From a virus, in IMG/VR virus record IMGVR_UViG_3300034093_001970, positions 1 to 33,470 of that record: 33,470 bases of DNA. The stretch is one strand, 5' to 3'. The position numbers and the translations under genes are program-made. This document shows, piece by piece, positions 1 through 9,587 of this stretch. Below the pieces are notes generated by a model, which had not been told where the DNA came from, did no database searches, and saw only the letters and a program-made list of their open reading frames with translations. How positions within the stretch are numbered: the stretch's first letter is position 1; each line of letters opens with the position of its first letter.

Positions 1-1009
1 CAACTGGTACATTATTTTGACCTACTAATAGGGTTGGTTTATCAGCTTTATTAATTGCAATAAAATACGAATCTAATTTTGAATTATATAAACTATATTC
101 TTCACCTTTTTTATAATATGATGTATCACCTTTAATTCCTAATTTATTCATGTAATCAGTGCACATATCATATTCATAATAACCTTTAATTAAGTAGTCA
201 CCATCTAGATTAAGATTTGTAACAGGTATTGATTCATTAAGTATGTTTGATGATACACCACTAAACTCAACAAAATTGAATATTCTTGATGTATATGATG
301 CTGGAGTTACGAATACTTTTGATATTGGATTATATTTATAAACTTCATATTTAAAAGTTGCATTATTACCAGTGAATGATGCTGTATTTCCAGTGAAAAT
401 AAATTTAACATCGACAGTTGTTGCAGTATCTACAATATAAACTGCAGTATCACCACTTTTAATTGTTGTATATGTTTTTGAATCAGCTAATGTACAATAT
501 TTTACAATATTTGTGTTACCAGTATTACAATTAATACCAAAATTAACGCAAGTATATATGGATAATGTTTCACATCCAAATGGTTTATCTATATTAAATG
601 TTGTACCACTATAATTATAAGTAATTCCAGTACTTGTTAATGAAGTAGCAATAGATGTCATTATTGATGTAGTACTAGGTGTATTTCCTGTTAATTGTCC
701 ACTACTAAAGAAGAAATTCTCAGCTATAATATTATTATCACTCACTATTTTAGTAGACCATGTAGCACCAGAAAAACAAGATTGACTTGTTGCACTGAAT
801 ACCGTTGATATACCAGAAGTTAATATAGTATTTGCAGAAACACCACTAAAACTAAAAGTCTTTGTCTCATCTATTATTTTAGTTCCACCAGAAACCATAA
901 ATAATGGACTATTGAACTGACAAATATCAGAACTCATATTCACATTTAAATGGTCTCTGTTTCTAACACCATATCCTGTTTGATTATATATTTCTTGTTG
1001 TCTACGCAT
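1..1009 (-). CDS. Tail/baseplate-type structural protein (3' end outside window)
   Basis: Open frame of 336 codons starting at ATG (complement of 1007-1009) and running off the left edge without a stop. The protein is rich in Thr, Ser, Asn and Gly with short beta-strand-like stretches and few charged residues, the style of its neighbours 1254-9408. Its first 8 bases overlap the end of the preceding 79-codon gene, so the two are probably co-translated. No catalytic motif or named family is recognisable in the visible part. The position at the end of a baseplate/tail run suggests a tail or fibre component; this is inference from context and composition. Confidence 0.75.
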   Translation of the reverse strand, partial: MRRQQEIYNQTGYGVRNRDHLNVNMSSDICQFNSPLFMVSGGTKIIDETKTFSFSGVSANTILTSGISTVFSATSQSCFSGATWSTKIVSDNNIIAENFFFSSGQLTGNTPSTTSIMTSIATSLTSTGITYNYSGTTFNIDKPFGCETLSIYTCVNFGINCNTGNTNIVKYCTLADSKTYTTIKSGDTAVYIVDTATTVDVKFIFTGNTASFTGNNATFKYEVYKYNPISKVFVTPASYTSRIFNFVEFSGVSSNILNESIPVTNLNLDGDYLIKGYYEYDMCTDYMNKLGIKGDTSYYKKGEEYSLYNSKLDSYFIAINKADKPTLLVGQNNVPV

Positions 1010-1241
1010 TAACTATTAATTCTGTAAATTCTCTATTATTTTTAAACCCAAATAAAATGGGATTATCAGTATCACTTAATTCATCTGATTTACTCAAATC
1101 CTGTAAAAACATCGTCAGCTTACTAACCTTAATATAATCACCAATACTAAATTGTGTAGCTGGTATTTTATTAGAATTAATAGTGGAATCATAACTTGGT
1201 GTTATGGTTGCTGTTGTCGGATTTATTAATGTTACTGCCAT
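1002..1241 (-). CDS. Small protein in tail module, unknown
   Basis: A 79-residue protein between the 1313-aa tail protein (12 bases upstream) and the partial structural gene (8-base overlap). It begins MAVTLINPTT, is Thr/Ser-rich in the first half and has a charged second half containing FGFKNNREF. There is no signal peptide, membrane segment or Cys cluster. The tight spacing on both sides and the ATATTTATA element 3 bases before the start support a real gene. I do not recognise a family; a small baseplate or tail accessory protein is a guess from position. Confidence 0.65.
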   Translation of the reverse strand: MAVTLINPTTATITPSYDSTINSNKIPATQFSIGDYIKVSKLTMFLQDLSKSDELSDTDNPILFGFKNNREFTELIVNA

Positions 1242-1244
1242 ACT

Positions 1245-1253
1245 TATAAATAT
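1245..1253 (-). promoter_or_regulatory. Recurrent ATATTTATA element before a start codon
   Basis: The minus strand reads ATATTTATA, ending 3 bases before the ATG at 1241. The same 9-mer lies at 12686, 19333, 20320, 26388 and 31786, mostly just upstream of minus-strand start codons. It could be a phage promoter element or an AT-rich translation-start enhancer; the sequence alone does not decide. Confidence 0.3.
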
Positions 1254-4200
1254 TTAATCTAGTCTTATTGTTCCAATAAATTCAGAACTATAATTAATAT
1301 TACAAATCGTTATTCCACTTAAAGTTTGTGTTGGTAAAGATTGAACCACGCAATTATTAACTGTTACTTCATTTGTAATATCAGTAATAATAATTTCAAC
1401 ATTATTTTCAATAGTTATTCCAGTTACAAAATCCACATTAGGGATTGGTTCTTGTAATGTTCCACCAAAGAAAGTACTATATTTTTTATATTTAAATTTC
1501 TGTGCATCAAATTCAGTATTTCTATAAACATTAGTTGAGCCCCATATCGTTGTTGCTGGAATAAATTGTTCAACTAAATCAATCCAATAATTTCCAATTA
1601 ATTCACTAAATGTTTTAAGGTCAACATAATTATATTTTGATGAGTCTGGGCATGTACTACATCCATCAGAAACATAATCTAAATATTTATCATATAATTG
1701 TCTTAATGTTGGATATGAGCCAATTACCTTTCTTGTTTTAACATCAATTAATTCGCTAACAACAATTTTCATAAAGTCTTCAACTGTTGTTAAATTACTA
1801 ATATCACTAGTAAGTAATGGTACTGTATATGGATAAACATAACCAGGGTTAGCAATAGTACTCGCACCCCAAAATTTATCCGTAACAATTTCAGTGGTAC
1901 TAGGTACATCTATAATTGTTGTTATACCATCATAAAATATATTTACTGCACCAGCATCCTGTACTACATTTATAACATCACCTTTACTTAAACCATGGGC
2001 TGTTGCAAATACAAAACCAGTGTATCCACTATAAAATTGATTATCTAAGAATCTTATTTTTATATTTATATTATTATCAACATAACTAAATAAGTTTGAC
2101 TCTATTGCATGTGCACCATCAATATCTAAATCTAATTCTTTACTGTTAATAACTAATCTATCATCATTAACATTATAATTAGTTTCTCTGAATTTTAAAT
2201 CGTAATTTCTATTCTCATCAGCATTAGTCCATGATTTTTTATTATCAACAATTCTTTCTAATTCAAAACCTGGAGACTTAGTTAATGTTATATTTGTTTT
2301 TTCATGAATAGTACATATTTTATTCATTTCAATTCTATCTAATAAAATAGAAATTTTATCATTACCATTAAAAGCAAATTCATTTGGTGTTACCCAATCA
2401 ACAACTAATGAGAATTTTATTTTTTCATTAGTTATTCCACTTAATATTGATTCATCAGAAATTGTAGTTTGGAAAGACTTCCAATTTGAATTAAATGTAT
2501 CTCCACTTATAATTCCACAATTATCAGCTAATTCATTTTTAATTGCCGTTATTAGATTATCGCATGAACCACCAGAAAATAAAATACCTGTATTTGTATT
2601 ATTTGTTATATAATCATTAAAATTAACAATATCTAATACCGTAATCTCAGCTAATTTATCATATTCAACAAATGGTAAACCTACACCTGATTGTGGTATC
2701 ACTTTATCTAGTACTAGTGTAACATTGAAGTTACCTAACATACTTGTTATCGGCATTCCATTGAATGCTGTGATTCTACTTTGTTGTAATGTTAAATCCG
2801 CTTGAGTAATATCTATTGATGCAATTAATCCATCTATAGTAGATTGGGTTGCGATTTCTTGTGCAATTACTATTGGGTCTTGTGTTTGTCCTGTTAATGT
2901 TGCTAAATAATCTATTTGCACATTTAACTGTGTCGTTAAAGAATCAATATCATATTGGTCACCGATAATTCTATTATTAATAGTATCAATAGTGGCATTT
3001 ACACCATCTAAAATATTATCACATACATGACTTATTAAATAATTAAATTTAATTTCTAGATTACATGTTTCATTGTTATTAACATAGAATGTTGACCCAT
3101 CACTTCCATTACTATTAATTACAAATACTCTTTTTTGATTTCTACCATCAGCAAAGAATAATGAACTATCCAATCTTAATGCTAAATCATCACCTGAAAT
3201 TTCACACCCACAATTCGTTTCATCTGGAGTAGGAAATGGGTCATTTATAATAGTACTAGTAAGGTTATAACCTACGTTTTGGGTATCATTATTATCATTA
3301 TCTAGGACCTGTAAATCAATATATAATGGGTCTGTTAATGGTGTATTATTTATATAACCACCATTATAATTTACAAATAAATTAGTAGTACCAGTAGTAA
3401 TTACATCTTCTGTAATTGTGGTAGCACTAAAATCAGGAATTAATGTTCTGAATTGATTGATGTACTCATTACCGCCATCATATGGTCCAATATGTGGATT
3501 ATTTCCATATAATATATCTATGTGTGAATTAGAACCCGCAGTCTCTCTATACCATAAACCACCTTTTTGGAAATACATTGTCGGTGTATCCTTTAAGCAT
3601 TTTGGATATCCTTCTGAATCAATAGTTATATTTGTAATATCACTATCACCAACTATCTTCTCTAATGCCGCTTCTACTAAATTAATATCTAGTACTTTAT
3701 TAGCAACATATACATGTTCTTTGAAGGTTATTAGACCATCTGGTGTACCAATAAAGTTAAATAAAAATTCAATTCCTTTTCTTGTACCTTTAGATTTCCA
3801 TAACCAAGCACTATTCAATATTAATCTTCTCCATAATTCAATCTCAGCTTCGTATGGTGTTAATCCTCTTGATGTACCAGAATATGTTGATTCATTTTTA
3901 GTTAGATAATTTTTTATTAAATCGTTATCTTGGATTGAAGATGTTAAATCCCAACCAAGAGTATAAGCAATATTCTTTAATGTAATATCTGGTGTATTAT
4001 CCTTTTTATTATATGTTACGGTATTAGCATATGCTAATCCATCTATATATTTTTTAATCTCATCAAATTGTCTACCATATATTCTTAATGTTTTGGTCAT
4101 TTTTTGACCAGACTCATCTTCATCTTCTGATGTGGTATCAAATGATGAAATTGATTCACTAGTTAAAAATCTAACCATTAAATCACTATTAGTGCTATCA

Positions 4201-5195
4201 GATGCCTCAGCTATTGTTACTAGATTCTGTACAAAAGTAAGGTACTTAGTTGAATCAAAGTCAATATTATAACCATCCGTGGTAGGCCATGTTAGATTTT
4301 GTTGAGTTTTTATAATAACACCACTATCCGTTTTAATTGAATATGAAAATGTTGATTTATATTTTGGATAAGTTAATCTATTTAATAAATTATTTTGGAA
4401 GCTATCTAAACTATTATAAAATAATTCTTGTTTTTCTTCTGTTGGCTTAATATGATATTCCTTCGATAAGAAAGTAATACCTTGTGGGAATGCATTACCA
4501 TTAACTTCTAAATATATATAATCATTATATTCATTAGTTGAACCAGTGAATGCTATAATACTGAAATCACCAGTTTCATTTGAAACTATGTAATTAGTAT
4601 AGTTAGTACTTAAATTTTTTAAATCATTTGTGGTAGTAAAATTACTAATAACTTCACCATTACTTAAATAATTTAAATTAAATGTGTTAAATACATAATT
4701 TACATTTATCTTAAATGATGATTTATCTAATAATGAATCATAAGAATAATTCTCAACAGTATAACCAGTATTTTGATTACTGATTTTATCAATTGTATTT
4801 ATATATAATGATGCTGGAAATCTCATGATGATATCCTCAAGTGATACTCTCACAAATTCTTTGGCTGAACCAAAATAAGCAAAATTACTCATCTTAGTTG
4901 AGTCTAAATTTAATTTAGCATTACCACTGTTATTAAAGATAATCTGATTAGTTTCTTCATTAACACCTAAATCCTCCATACTAGAGAATTTTGAGAATTT
5001 ACTGGTACTAAATGTTTTACTGGTTTTAGGGTCAAAATTTGTAGTAATGACAAAACCATTTAATGTGAATATAGTGTTATCTGGATTAACAGATGTTTGG
5101 TCACCAGTTAATGATTCAGTATATGGCCTATACTCAATATTGTCCGAGTAGAATTCTCGTTTCGCATAGCCAGGAATTTTAACTTTCTTACTCAT
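1254..5195 (-). CDS. Very large tail/baseplate structural protein (1313 aa)
   Basis: The second largest protein here. Residues about 455-500 hold a conserved-looking helical segment (AWLWKSKGTRKGIEFLF) followed by FIGTPDGLITF, resembling the core of phage tail/baseplate proteins that carry a TRKGI...IG motif. Residues about 730-775 look like a coiled coil (DSLTTQLNVQIDYLATL). Around 1060-1080 is an AHGLSKGDVI segment that recurs as KHGLSQGDSV in the 556-aa protein at 7738-9408. Near 1200-1230, DLVEQFIPATTIWGS resembles a segment seen in tail proteins of other Bacteroidota phages. The next gene upstream ends 2 bases before its start, so it is one of a tightly packed operon. A baseplate wedge or fibre-network role is inferred; no exact T4 counterpart is assigned. 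Confidence 0.8.
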   Translation of the reverse strand: MSKKVKIPGYAKREFYSDNIEYRPYTESLTGDQTSVNPDNTIFTLNGFVITTNFDPKTSKTFSTSKFSKFSSMEDLGVNEETNQIIFNNSGNAKLNLDSTKMSNFAYFGSAKEFVRVSLEDIIMRFPASLYINTIDKISNQNTGYTVENYSYDSLLDKSSFKINVNYVFNTFNLNYLSNGEVISNFTTTNDLKNLSTNYTNYIVSNETGDFSIIAFTGSTNEYNDYIYLEVNGNAFPQGITFLSKEYHIKPTEEKQELFYNSLDSFQNNLLNRLTYPKYKSTFSYSIKTDSGVIIKTQQNLTWPTTDGYNIDFDSTKYLTFVQNLVTIAEASDSTNSDLMVRFLTSESISSFDTTSEDEDESGQKMTKTLRIYGRQFDEIKKYIDGLAYANTVTYNKKDNTPDITLKNIAYTLGWDLTSSIQDNDLIKNYLTKNESTYSGTSRGLTPYEAEIELWRRLILNSAWLWKSKGTRKGIEFLFNFIGTPDGLITFKEHVYVANKVLDINLVEAALEKIVGDSDITNITIDSEGYPKCLKDTPTMYFQKGGLWYRETAGSNSHIDILYGNNPHIGPYDGGNEYINQFRTLIPDFSATTITEDVITTGTTNLFVNYNGGYINNTPLTDPLYIDLQVLDNDNNDTQNVGYNLTSTIINDPFPTPDETNCGCEISGDDLALRLDSSLFFADGRNQKRVFVINSNGSDGSTFYVNNNETCNLEIKFNYLISHVCDNILDGVNATIDTINNRIIGDQYDIDSLTTQLNVQIDYLATLTGQTQDPIVIAQEIATQSTIDGLIASIDITQADLTLQQSRITAFNGMPITSMLGNFNVTLVLDKVIPQSGVGLPFVEYDKLAEITVLDIVNFNDYITNNTNTGILFSGGSCDNLITAIKNELADNCGIISGDTFNSNWKSFQTTISDESILSGITNEKIKFSLVVDWVTPNEFAFNGNDKISILLDRIEMNKICTIHEKTNITLTKSPGFELERIVDNKKSWTNADENRNYDLKFRETNYNVNDDRLVINSKELDLDIDGAHAIESNLFSYVDNNINIKIRFLDNQFYSGYTGFVFATAHGLSKGDVINVVQDAGAVNIFYDGITTIIDVPSTTEIVTDKFWGASTIANPGYVYPYTVPLLTSDISNLTTVEDFMKIVVSELIDVKTRKVIGSYPTLRQLYDKYLDYVSDGCSTCPDSSKYNYVDLKTFSELIGNYWIDLVEQFIPATTIWGSTNVYRNTEFDAQKFKYKKYSTFFGGTLQEPIPNVDFVTGITIENNVEIIITDITNEVTVNNCVVQSLPTQTLSGITICNINYSSEFIGTIRLD

Positions 5196-5197
5196 TA

Positions 5198-6109
5198 TTA
5201 TACGTTAGAAATATCATTAAATTGTTTAGTGAAATCAATACTAGATTTTTTTTCACGAATTTCAAAAAGCGGTTTTCCAGAAAATTGGTCACGAATCTCA
5301 TATAAATTCCACTGTTGATAAATATCATCATTAAAATTATATGCAGTTAAAATACCATCATCGATTGATTTACTTTGATTACCGTATAATCCATATGCAA
5401 TAGTTTCAATATCATGCTCAACCATTTCAATTTCAATCATAACTGGGTCAAAGAAAGTATTTGTAATAATAACCTCTTGATTTGTTTGACCAATGAATGG
5501 TAATACGTTAGGTTTAACGTTAGAAGATGCACTAGGTGACACCGTAGCATAAACTAATGTAGAATTGTCATTAAAACGATATCTAATTGCTTTTTGATTT
5601 GAATTAGATAAATTTTGATTAACTGGTTCAGCTTTATTATTTGATGTAATGATAGTAAAGAAATTTGGAATTTTTCTTTGTGATGTATTTGGGTCAGTTG
5701 AGATATACTCTATTCTATAACCAATTAAACTATTATTCTCAAATTTATTAACTACATTATTATCAATTGATGCCGTATCGAAGACTAAACCTTTAATATC
5801 AGGGTAACTAGATAAAACACCACAATCAACAATTCTTGTTCTTATTTCTAATGGTCTTATTATAATACTATAAAATCCTTTTTGATTGAAATTAGTTGTG
5901 GGTAGTTTCAATGTATATAAACCACCCATAAATTCACTTATAGTTGTTGTATTATTTGGATTTTCAACTCTAACCAAGACTTGTGTTGGGTCTAATTTGG
6001 TTAATTTAACATCACCAGTTTTATCTCTAGATGGTGTATAATGTAATAAAACCTCACAATCACTGATATTGAAGTCCGCTAATCTATTTATTCCTACTGT
6101 TCCACTCAT
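5198..6109 (-). CDS. Tail-module structural protein, unknown (303 aa)
   Basis: Beta-rich, Asn/Thr-rich protein with no signal peptide, membrane segment or catalytic motif. It starts MSGTVGINRL and contains an EIEMVEHDIETIAYGLYGNQ segment near residue 230, followed by a more polar C-terminal region. It is separated by 2 bases from the genes on each side, which marks it as part of the same tail operon. Size and composition fit a baseplate or tail accessory subunit, but I recognise no family. Confidence 0.7.
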   Translation of the reverse strand: MSGTVGINRLADFNISDCEVLLHYTPSRDKTGDVKLTKLDPTQVLVRVENPNNTTTISEFMGGLYTLKLPTTNFNQKGFYSIIIRPLEIRTRIVDCGVLSSYPDIKGLVFDTASIDNNVVNKFENNSLIGYRIEYISTDPNTSQRKIPNFFTIITSNNKAEPVNQNLSNSNQKAIRYRFNDNSTLVYATVSPSASSNVKPNVLPFIGQTNQEVIITNTFFDPVMIEIEMVEHDIETIAYGLYGNQSKSIDDGILTAYNFNDDIYQQWNLYEIRDQFSGKPLFEIREKKSSIDFTKQFNDISNV

Positions 6110-6111
6110 AA

Positions 6112-6960
6112 TTATTCCTTAATTATATTATAAAATCCACCATTATAAAGACTTAAATGTTCAATTGAATCAATTTCTGATAATCTTAAATGTCTATCTA
6201 AAATACTTGATTCTGTTCTATCAATAAATATATCATTATAGACTTCTGGTTTAGATGTGATACCAAATAAATATTCTTCTTTAACTATACCAGATAATAC
6301 AACATTACTCTTATTAAATCCTTGCCCATTCCATTTTACTGTTGTCCTATCAATACCATTTATTTTAGTATTATTATATATAATACCTGTATTTTGATTT
6401 GCTGTTCCTAAATTAATATCATTATTAGCATCAAATGTATATCCACTATTATTTAATGATAAATCAAATATTTGTGATACTCCATTGATAGTTCCACCAG
6501 TATAGTCTATATATTGACCTTGTTCGACATTAAATCCTATAACATATGGATTACTTATATTATAACTTCTTAAATCTAAAATTTTATTTTCTGTTATACC
6601 TGTTATAGTTCTTGTTTCACTAGTATATGATGATAAATCACTACCAGAAATTCTTAAATTACTAATAAATCCAGTATTAATCATTGTTGATGTGGCACCA
6701 GTCATAAATGGGAATGTAATTCCACTAGTAATTAAATTATTAACTAATATATTATTACTATTTGGTGTTATACCATTAGCATATTCTTCTAATAAGTTCT
6801 CATTAACAAAATTAACATCACTGTATATACCAATATCTTTAGTTTTTTGTGTTAATAATATATTAAATGATATAGTACTAGCAGTCACAGTACCATAAGT
6901 GGAATCAGGACTTCTACTTATTAAATGTTCTTTTAATATTTTACGCTTTATTAATTTCAT
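6112..6960 (-). CDS. Tail-module structural protein, unknown (282 aa)
   Basis: The protein begins with a basic stretch (MKLIKRKILKEHL) and then becomes Ser/Thr/Asn/Gly-rich with many short hydrophobic strands, typical of phage tail or fibre proteins. Its start codon overlaps the stop codon of the upstream gene (TAATG arrangement, shared base 6960), and its stop lies 2 bases from the next gene, so translation is probably coupled. No enzymatic motif is visible. The structural role is inferred from operon position and composition only. Confidence 0.7.
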   Translation of the reverse strand: MKLIKRKILKEHLISRSPDSTYGTVTASTISFNILLTQKTKDIGIYSDVNFVNENLLEEYANGITPNSNNILVNNLITSGITFPFMTGATSTMINTGFISNLRISGSDLSSYTSETRTITGITENKILDLRSYNISNPYVIGFNVEQGQYIDYTGGTINGVSQIFDLSLNNSGYTFDANNDINLGTANQNTGIIYNNTKINGIDRTTVKWNGQGFNKSNVVLSGIVKEEYLFGITSKPEVYNDIFIDRTESSILDRHLRLSEIDSIEHLSLYNGGFYNIIKE

Positions 6961-7748
6961 TAAATTACAGTTCTTTCATATAAATTAATTGTTACATTCG
7001 TAATGCTATAACTTACATTTGTTGAGAATGATGAATCCATTTCATAAATATAACCAGTACTTATTCTTTTTAAGATATATTTTGTATATAATTTAGATGT
7101 AATAGTAGTAATATCTTGTGGGGTACTGGTAGTCATCATTTTTGTTGTTTTACCAGTCTTTGCATTATTAAATTCAGCCTCCATATATAATACTTTTGGA
7201 ACTGTCGGTAATATTTCTCCTTTATAATAATATAAATGGTAACCCTCAGCAAAACCGCTAGGTCTTGATATGGGATTACTTACTAAAAATGAAACTGGTA
7301 TCATATTTATATTTTTATATTGACCATTACTTCCAATATCCGAAGATGTTAATCTAGGATATATTGACATAGTAAATAAAAGATTTTGTGTTGTGGGTTG
7401 ATTACTATCAAAGAATTTTAATCTTAAAAAAGAACGTATGAAATTGTTTCTTTGGAATTTTATATCATCCTGTACAAAACCTATATTATTATAGTAGTCA
7501 CCACTATTGAAATGTAGCGAATATTTTACTGTATCTAATAAATCATCCTGTTGATTTGCTGGTAATAATCTTGTCTTTTCATAATCAACAATTGGGTTGA
7601 TTGCATTTTCAACTTCTTTATTTATAAAATCTCTTTTGATGATATCTGATTGGTCAGCTAATTGGAAGTTTCCAGAAATAGGTATATTAATGGTATTACC
7701 TGTGGTACCACTAAAATCTGCTGTTCTTATTGTATATCTAGCAATCAT
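6960..7748 (-). CDS. Tail-module structural protein, unknown (262 aa)
   Basis: The protein starts MIARYTIRTADFSG, overlaps the end of the 556-aa gene by 11 bases and shares one base with the next gene. The middle has an aromatic, basic segment (SFLRLKFFDSNQPT, then YHLYYYKGEILP), and the C-terminus ends in alternating polar/hydrophobic residues (NVTINLYERTVI) as in beta-sandwich virion proteins. No known catalytic residues or transmembrane segments. Likely a baseplate or tail subunit from its position; family not recognised. Confidence 0.7.
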   Translation of the reverse strand: MIARYTIRTADFSGTTGNTINIPISGNFQLADQSDIIKRDFINKEVENAINPIVDYEKTRLLPANQQDDLLDTVKYSLHFNSGDYYNNIGFVQDDIKFQRNNFIRSFLRLKFFDSNQPTTQNLLFTMSIYPRLTSSDIGSNGQYKNINMIPVSFLVSNPISRPSGFAEGYHLYYYKGEILPTVPKVLYMEAEFNNAKTGKTTKMMTTSTPQDITTITSKLYTKYILKRISTGYIYEMDSSFSTNVSYSITNVTINLYERTVI

Positions 7749-9408
7749 TTCCGTTATCGTTTACTATTATATCATCTTCATAGAATCTTTCTCCGTAAGG
7801 GTCTCTTGGGAAATCACTATAAAATAAATTATATTCGCCAAATGGGTCTTGTCTTCTTACATTTAAATCATAATTTTGGTACATATAATGACATCCATTT
7901 AAGAATGGATAATTTAATATTGTTTCATTCCCATCGTTAAATCCAATATCTAATAAATCTCTCCATAGGTATCTACCGTCACCTAAACTTTGTGCATAAT
8001 CTGGAATACCTTCAGTAGAACTATCACCTTGTTCAACATAATTGGAGAATTGTCTTATTTCTATCTTATGATGTGCTTTATAAAAATAACCTTCAACTCT
8101 TGGTCCAAGTGTTATTGATACCCCATTAGTTGACATTCCATTACCACCATCTCTATTTTGAGTATTGAATCTATGGTGAATTTCTCCTAATACTTTTTCT
8201 CTTACTTCAAATTTATTATATTCAACTATATCACCATAAAATTGTGTGTCCGTAATTAATATATTAGATTCTAATTCAGTATGTGATATCGGTGTTACAC
8301 CATTATGGATTCTTCTGATATCTGGGATATTATCGAAATTGTCAATCGCAGGGATATTTGGCATTTCAATACCAGATTTTATAACACTAAATCCTTTATT
8401 ATTATTTTTTATAAATGTTATATATAATTCACTTAATGGTCTATTTAAATTATCTCTTAATTCAGAAACATCAATATCTTTATTAAATACAAATTGTGGT
8501 ATTTTATCAAAGAATAAATTTCTAGCAAAACCTAAAGGATACATTTCATAATCATCGTCATCAGTTAATGTCTCAAATATCCTAAAATAATAATCAGATT
8601 CTTGTCCATTTACTACTCTTCTTATTCTAGTATTTGGGGTTATTAATACTAATGGGTCTATCTTAACTGAAAATGAATAATCTTGTAAGTTTCCAGTATC
8701 ATTACCAATTCTTTCTACTGTATAAGTACCATCGGCTGATGATGGAGTTAGTCCAACTATTTTAACACTATCGCCTTGTGATAAACCATGTTTAACAGGT
8801 GTACTTAGTTCTAACATAGTAATATTACCTATTGTTCCAGTACTTTGGTCAATTATGATTAACCCACCATCTGTAATATCACCACTTGTTCTTGCACTAA
8901 ATGCTGGATATGTTAATTTTATTTCCCAGTTCTTAGCATTTTGAGTATTTACTAACTCAAATTCACTTCTTGCTGGTAACATATCAATTAATGTACAATG
9001 GTCACTACTCGTTTGGTCTGGATTTCTATAACCAAACCATCCATTATTCTCTTCTAAGAATGTATTGATTGATTCTTCATATGTTAAATCTTCTGTATCA
9101 CCCACTGAATTATTATAGGCTACACTTCTATCTCTAAATTTTGAATCATTAAAGTAGGATATACTATTAGCACCAGTTATATTAAATAGAACATTTGATA
9201 TTTTAGGTATTACAGTTCCAATAATTCGATAAAATCCACTACTTTGTCTTTCCTTATTAAATTGGTCACCAGAATTAACAATGTGATTTATCTCATCGGT
9301 TGGGAGTATATTCGTAGTATTAGTTAATTGTAAATTAACCTTAAAATCAGTATTTACTGAGCTTACTGACGTATTTTGATTAAGTCTATGTTGTATTCTA
9401 TTACTCAT
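7738..9408 (-). CDS. Tail/baseplate protein with HGLS-type domain (556 aa)
   Basis: First gene of the leftmost minus-strand operon, facing nrdD across a divergent intergenic region. Residues about 204-250 form a small beta-domain with KHGLSQGDSV, then DGTYTV, a pattern that also occurs in the 1313-aa protein downstream (AHGLSKGDVI), suggesting a shared fold. The C-terminal third is rich in Tyr, Asp, Arg and Phe (RRQDPFGEYNLFYSDF), as in surface-exposed virion proteins. No enzymatic motif is seen. A baseplate or tail component is inferred from the operon. ATG at 9408 is preceded by an ATATTTATT element 7 bases away. Confidence 0.75.
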   Translation of the reverse strand: MSNRIQHRLNQNTSVSSVNTDFKVNLQLTNTTNILPTDEINHIVNSGDQFNKERQSSGFYRIIGTVIPKISNVLFNITGANSISYFNDSKFRDRSVAYNNSVGDTEDLTYEESINTFLEENNGWFGYRNPDQTSSDHCTLIDMLPARSEFELVNTQNAKNWEIKLTYPAFSARTSGDITDGGLIIIDQSTGTIGNITMLELSTPVKHGLSQGDSVKIVGLTPSSADGTYTVERIGNDTGNLQDYSFSVKIDPLVLITPNTRIRRVVNGQESDYYFRIFETLTDDDDYEMYPLGFARNLFFDKIPQFVFNKDIDVSELRDNLNRPLSELYITFIKNNNKGFSVIKSGIEMPNIPAIDNFDNIPDIRRIHNGVTPISHTELESNILITDTQFYGDIVEYNKFEVREKVLGEIHHRFNTQNRDGGNGMSTNGVSITLGPRVEGYFYKAHHKIEIRQFSNYVEQGDSSTEGIPDYAQSLGDGRYLWRDLLDIGFNDGNETILNYPFLNGCHYMYQNYDLNVRRQDPFGEYNLFYSDFPRDPYGERFYEDDIIVNDNGNDC

Positions 9409-9415
9409 TATATAT

Positions 9416-9424
9416 AATAAATAT
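9416..9424 (-). promoter_or_regulatory. ATATTTAT-type element before the 556-aa tail gene
   Basis: The minus strand reads ATATTTATT, one mismatch from the recurrent ATATTTATA element, ending 7 bases before the ATG at 9408. It lies in the divergent region between this operon and nrdD, where a minus-strand promoter is expected. The promoter role is inference. Confidence 0.3.
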
Positions 9425-9571
9425 CTTTTTATGGACTTTATTAATGATACTAAAGTAAATATAAAAATAAATCTTAGTTTTTTAGTAAATCACTATATTG
9501 GTATTTCATGACCTTAATCATAAAATTTGTTTTTATCTTACATTTTTATTCTCTATTTATCTTAAAAGATA

Positions 9572-9579
9572 TATCTTTG
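9572..9579 (+). promoter_or_regulatory. Host-type TAnnTTTG promoter element of nrdD
   Basis: TATCTTTG matches the Bacteroidota -7 consensus TAnnTTTG and ends 8 bases before the nrdD ATG at 9588, which would give a very short leader. No good -33 TTTG is seen at the usual spacing, so the promoter may need an activator or be weak. Confidence 0.5.
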
Positions 9580-9587
9580 TTTCTATT

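Noticed and set aside
3457-3909. Plus-strand open frame of 150 codons and other long frames opposite tail genes
   Set aside because: They lie entirely inside well-supported minus-strand genes, with no promoter, family motif or plausible composition; shadows of low-complexity coding sequence.
9431-9511. 26-codon plus-strand frame before nrdD
   Set aside because: Very short, no start signal or family resemblance, and it overlaps the expected divergent promoter region.
9498-9587. Upstream TTG start that would add 30 residues to NrdD
   Set aside because: The added residues have no NrdD resemblance and include the TATCTTTG promoter element; ATG at 9588 gives a normal family start.
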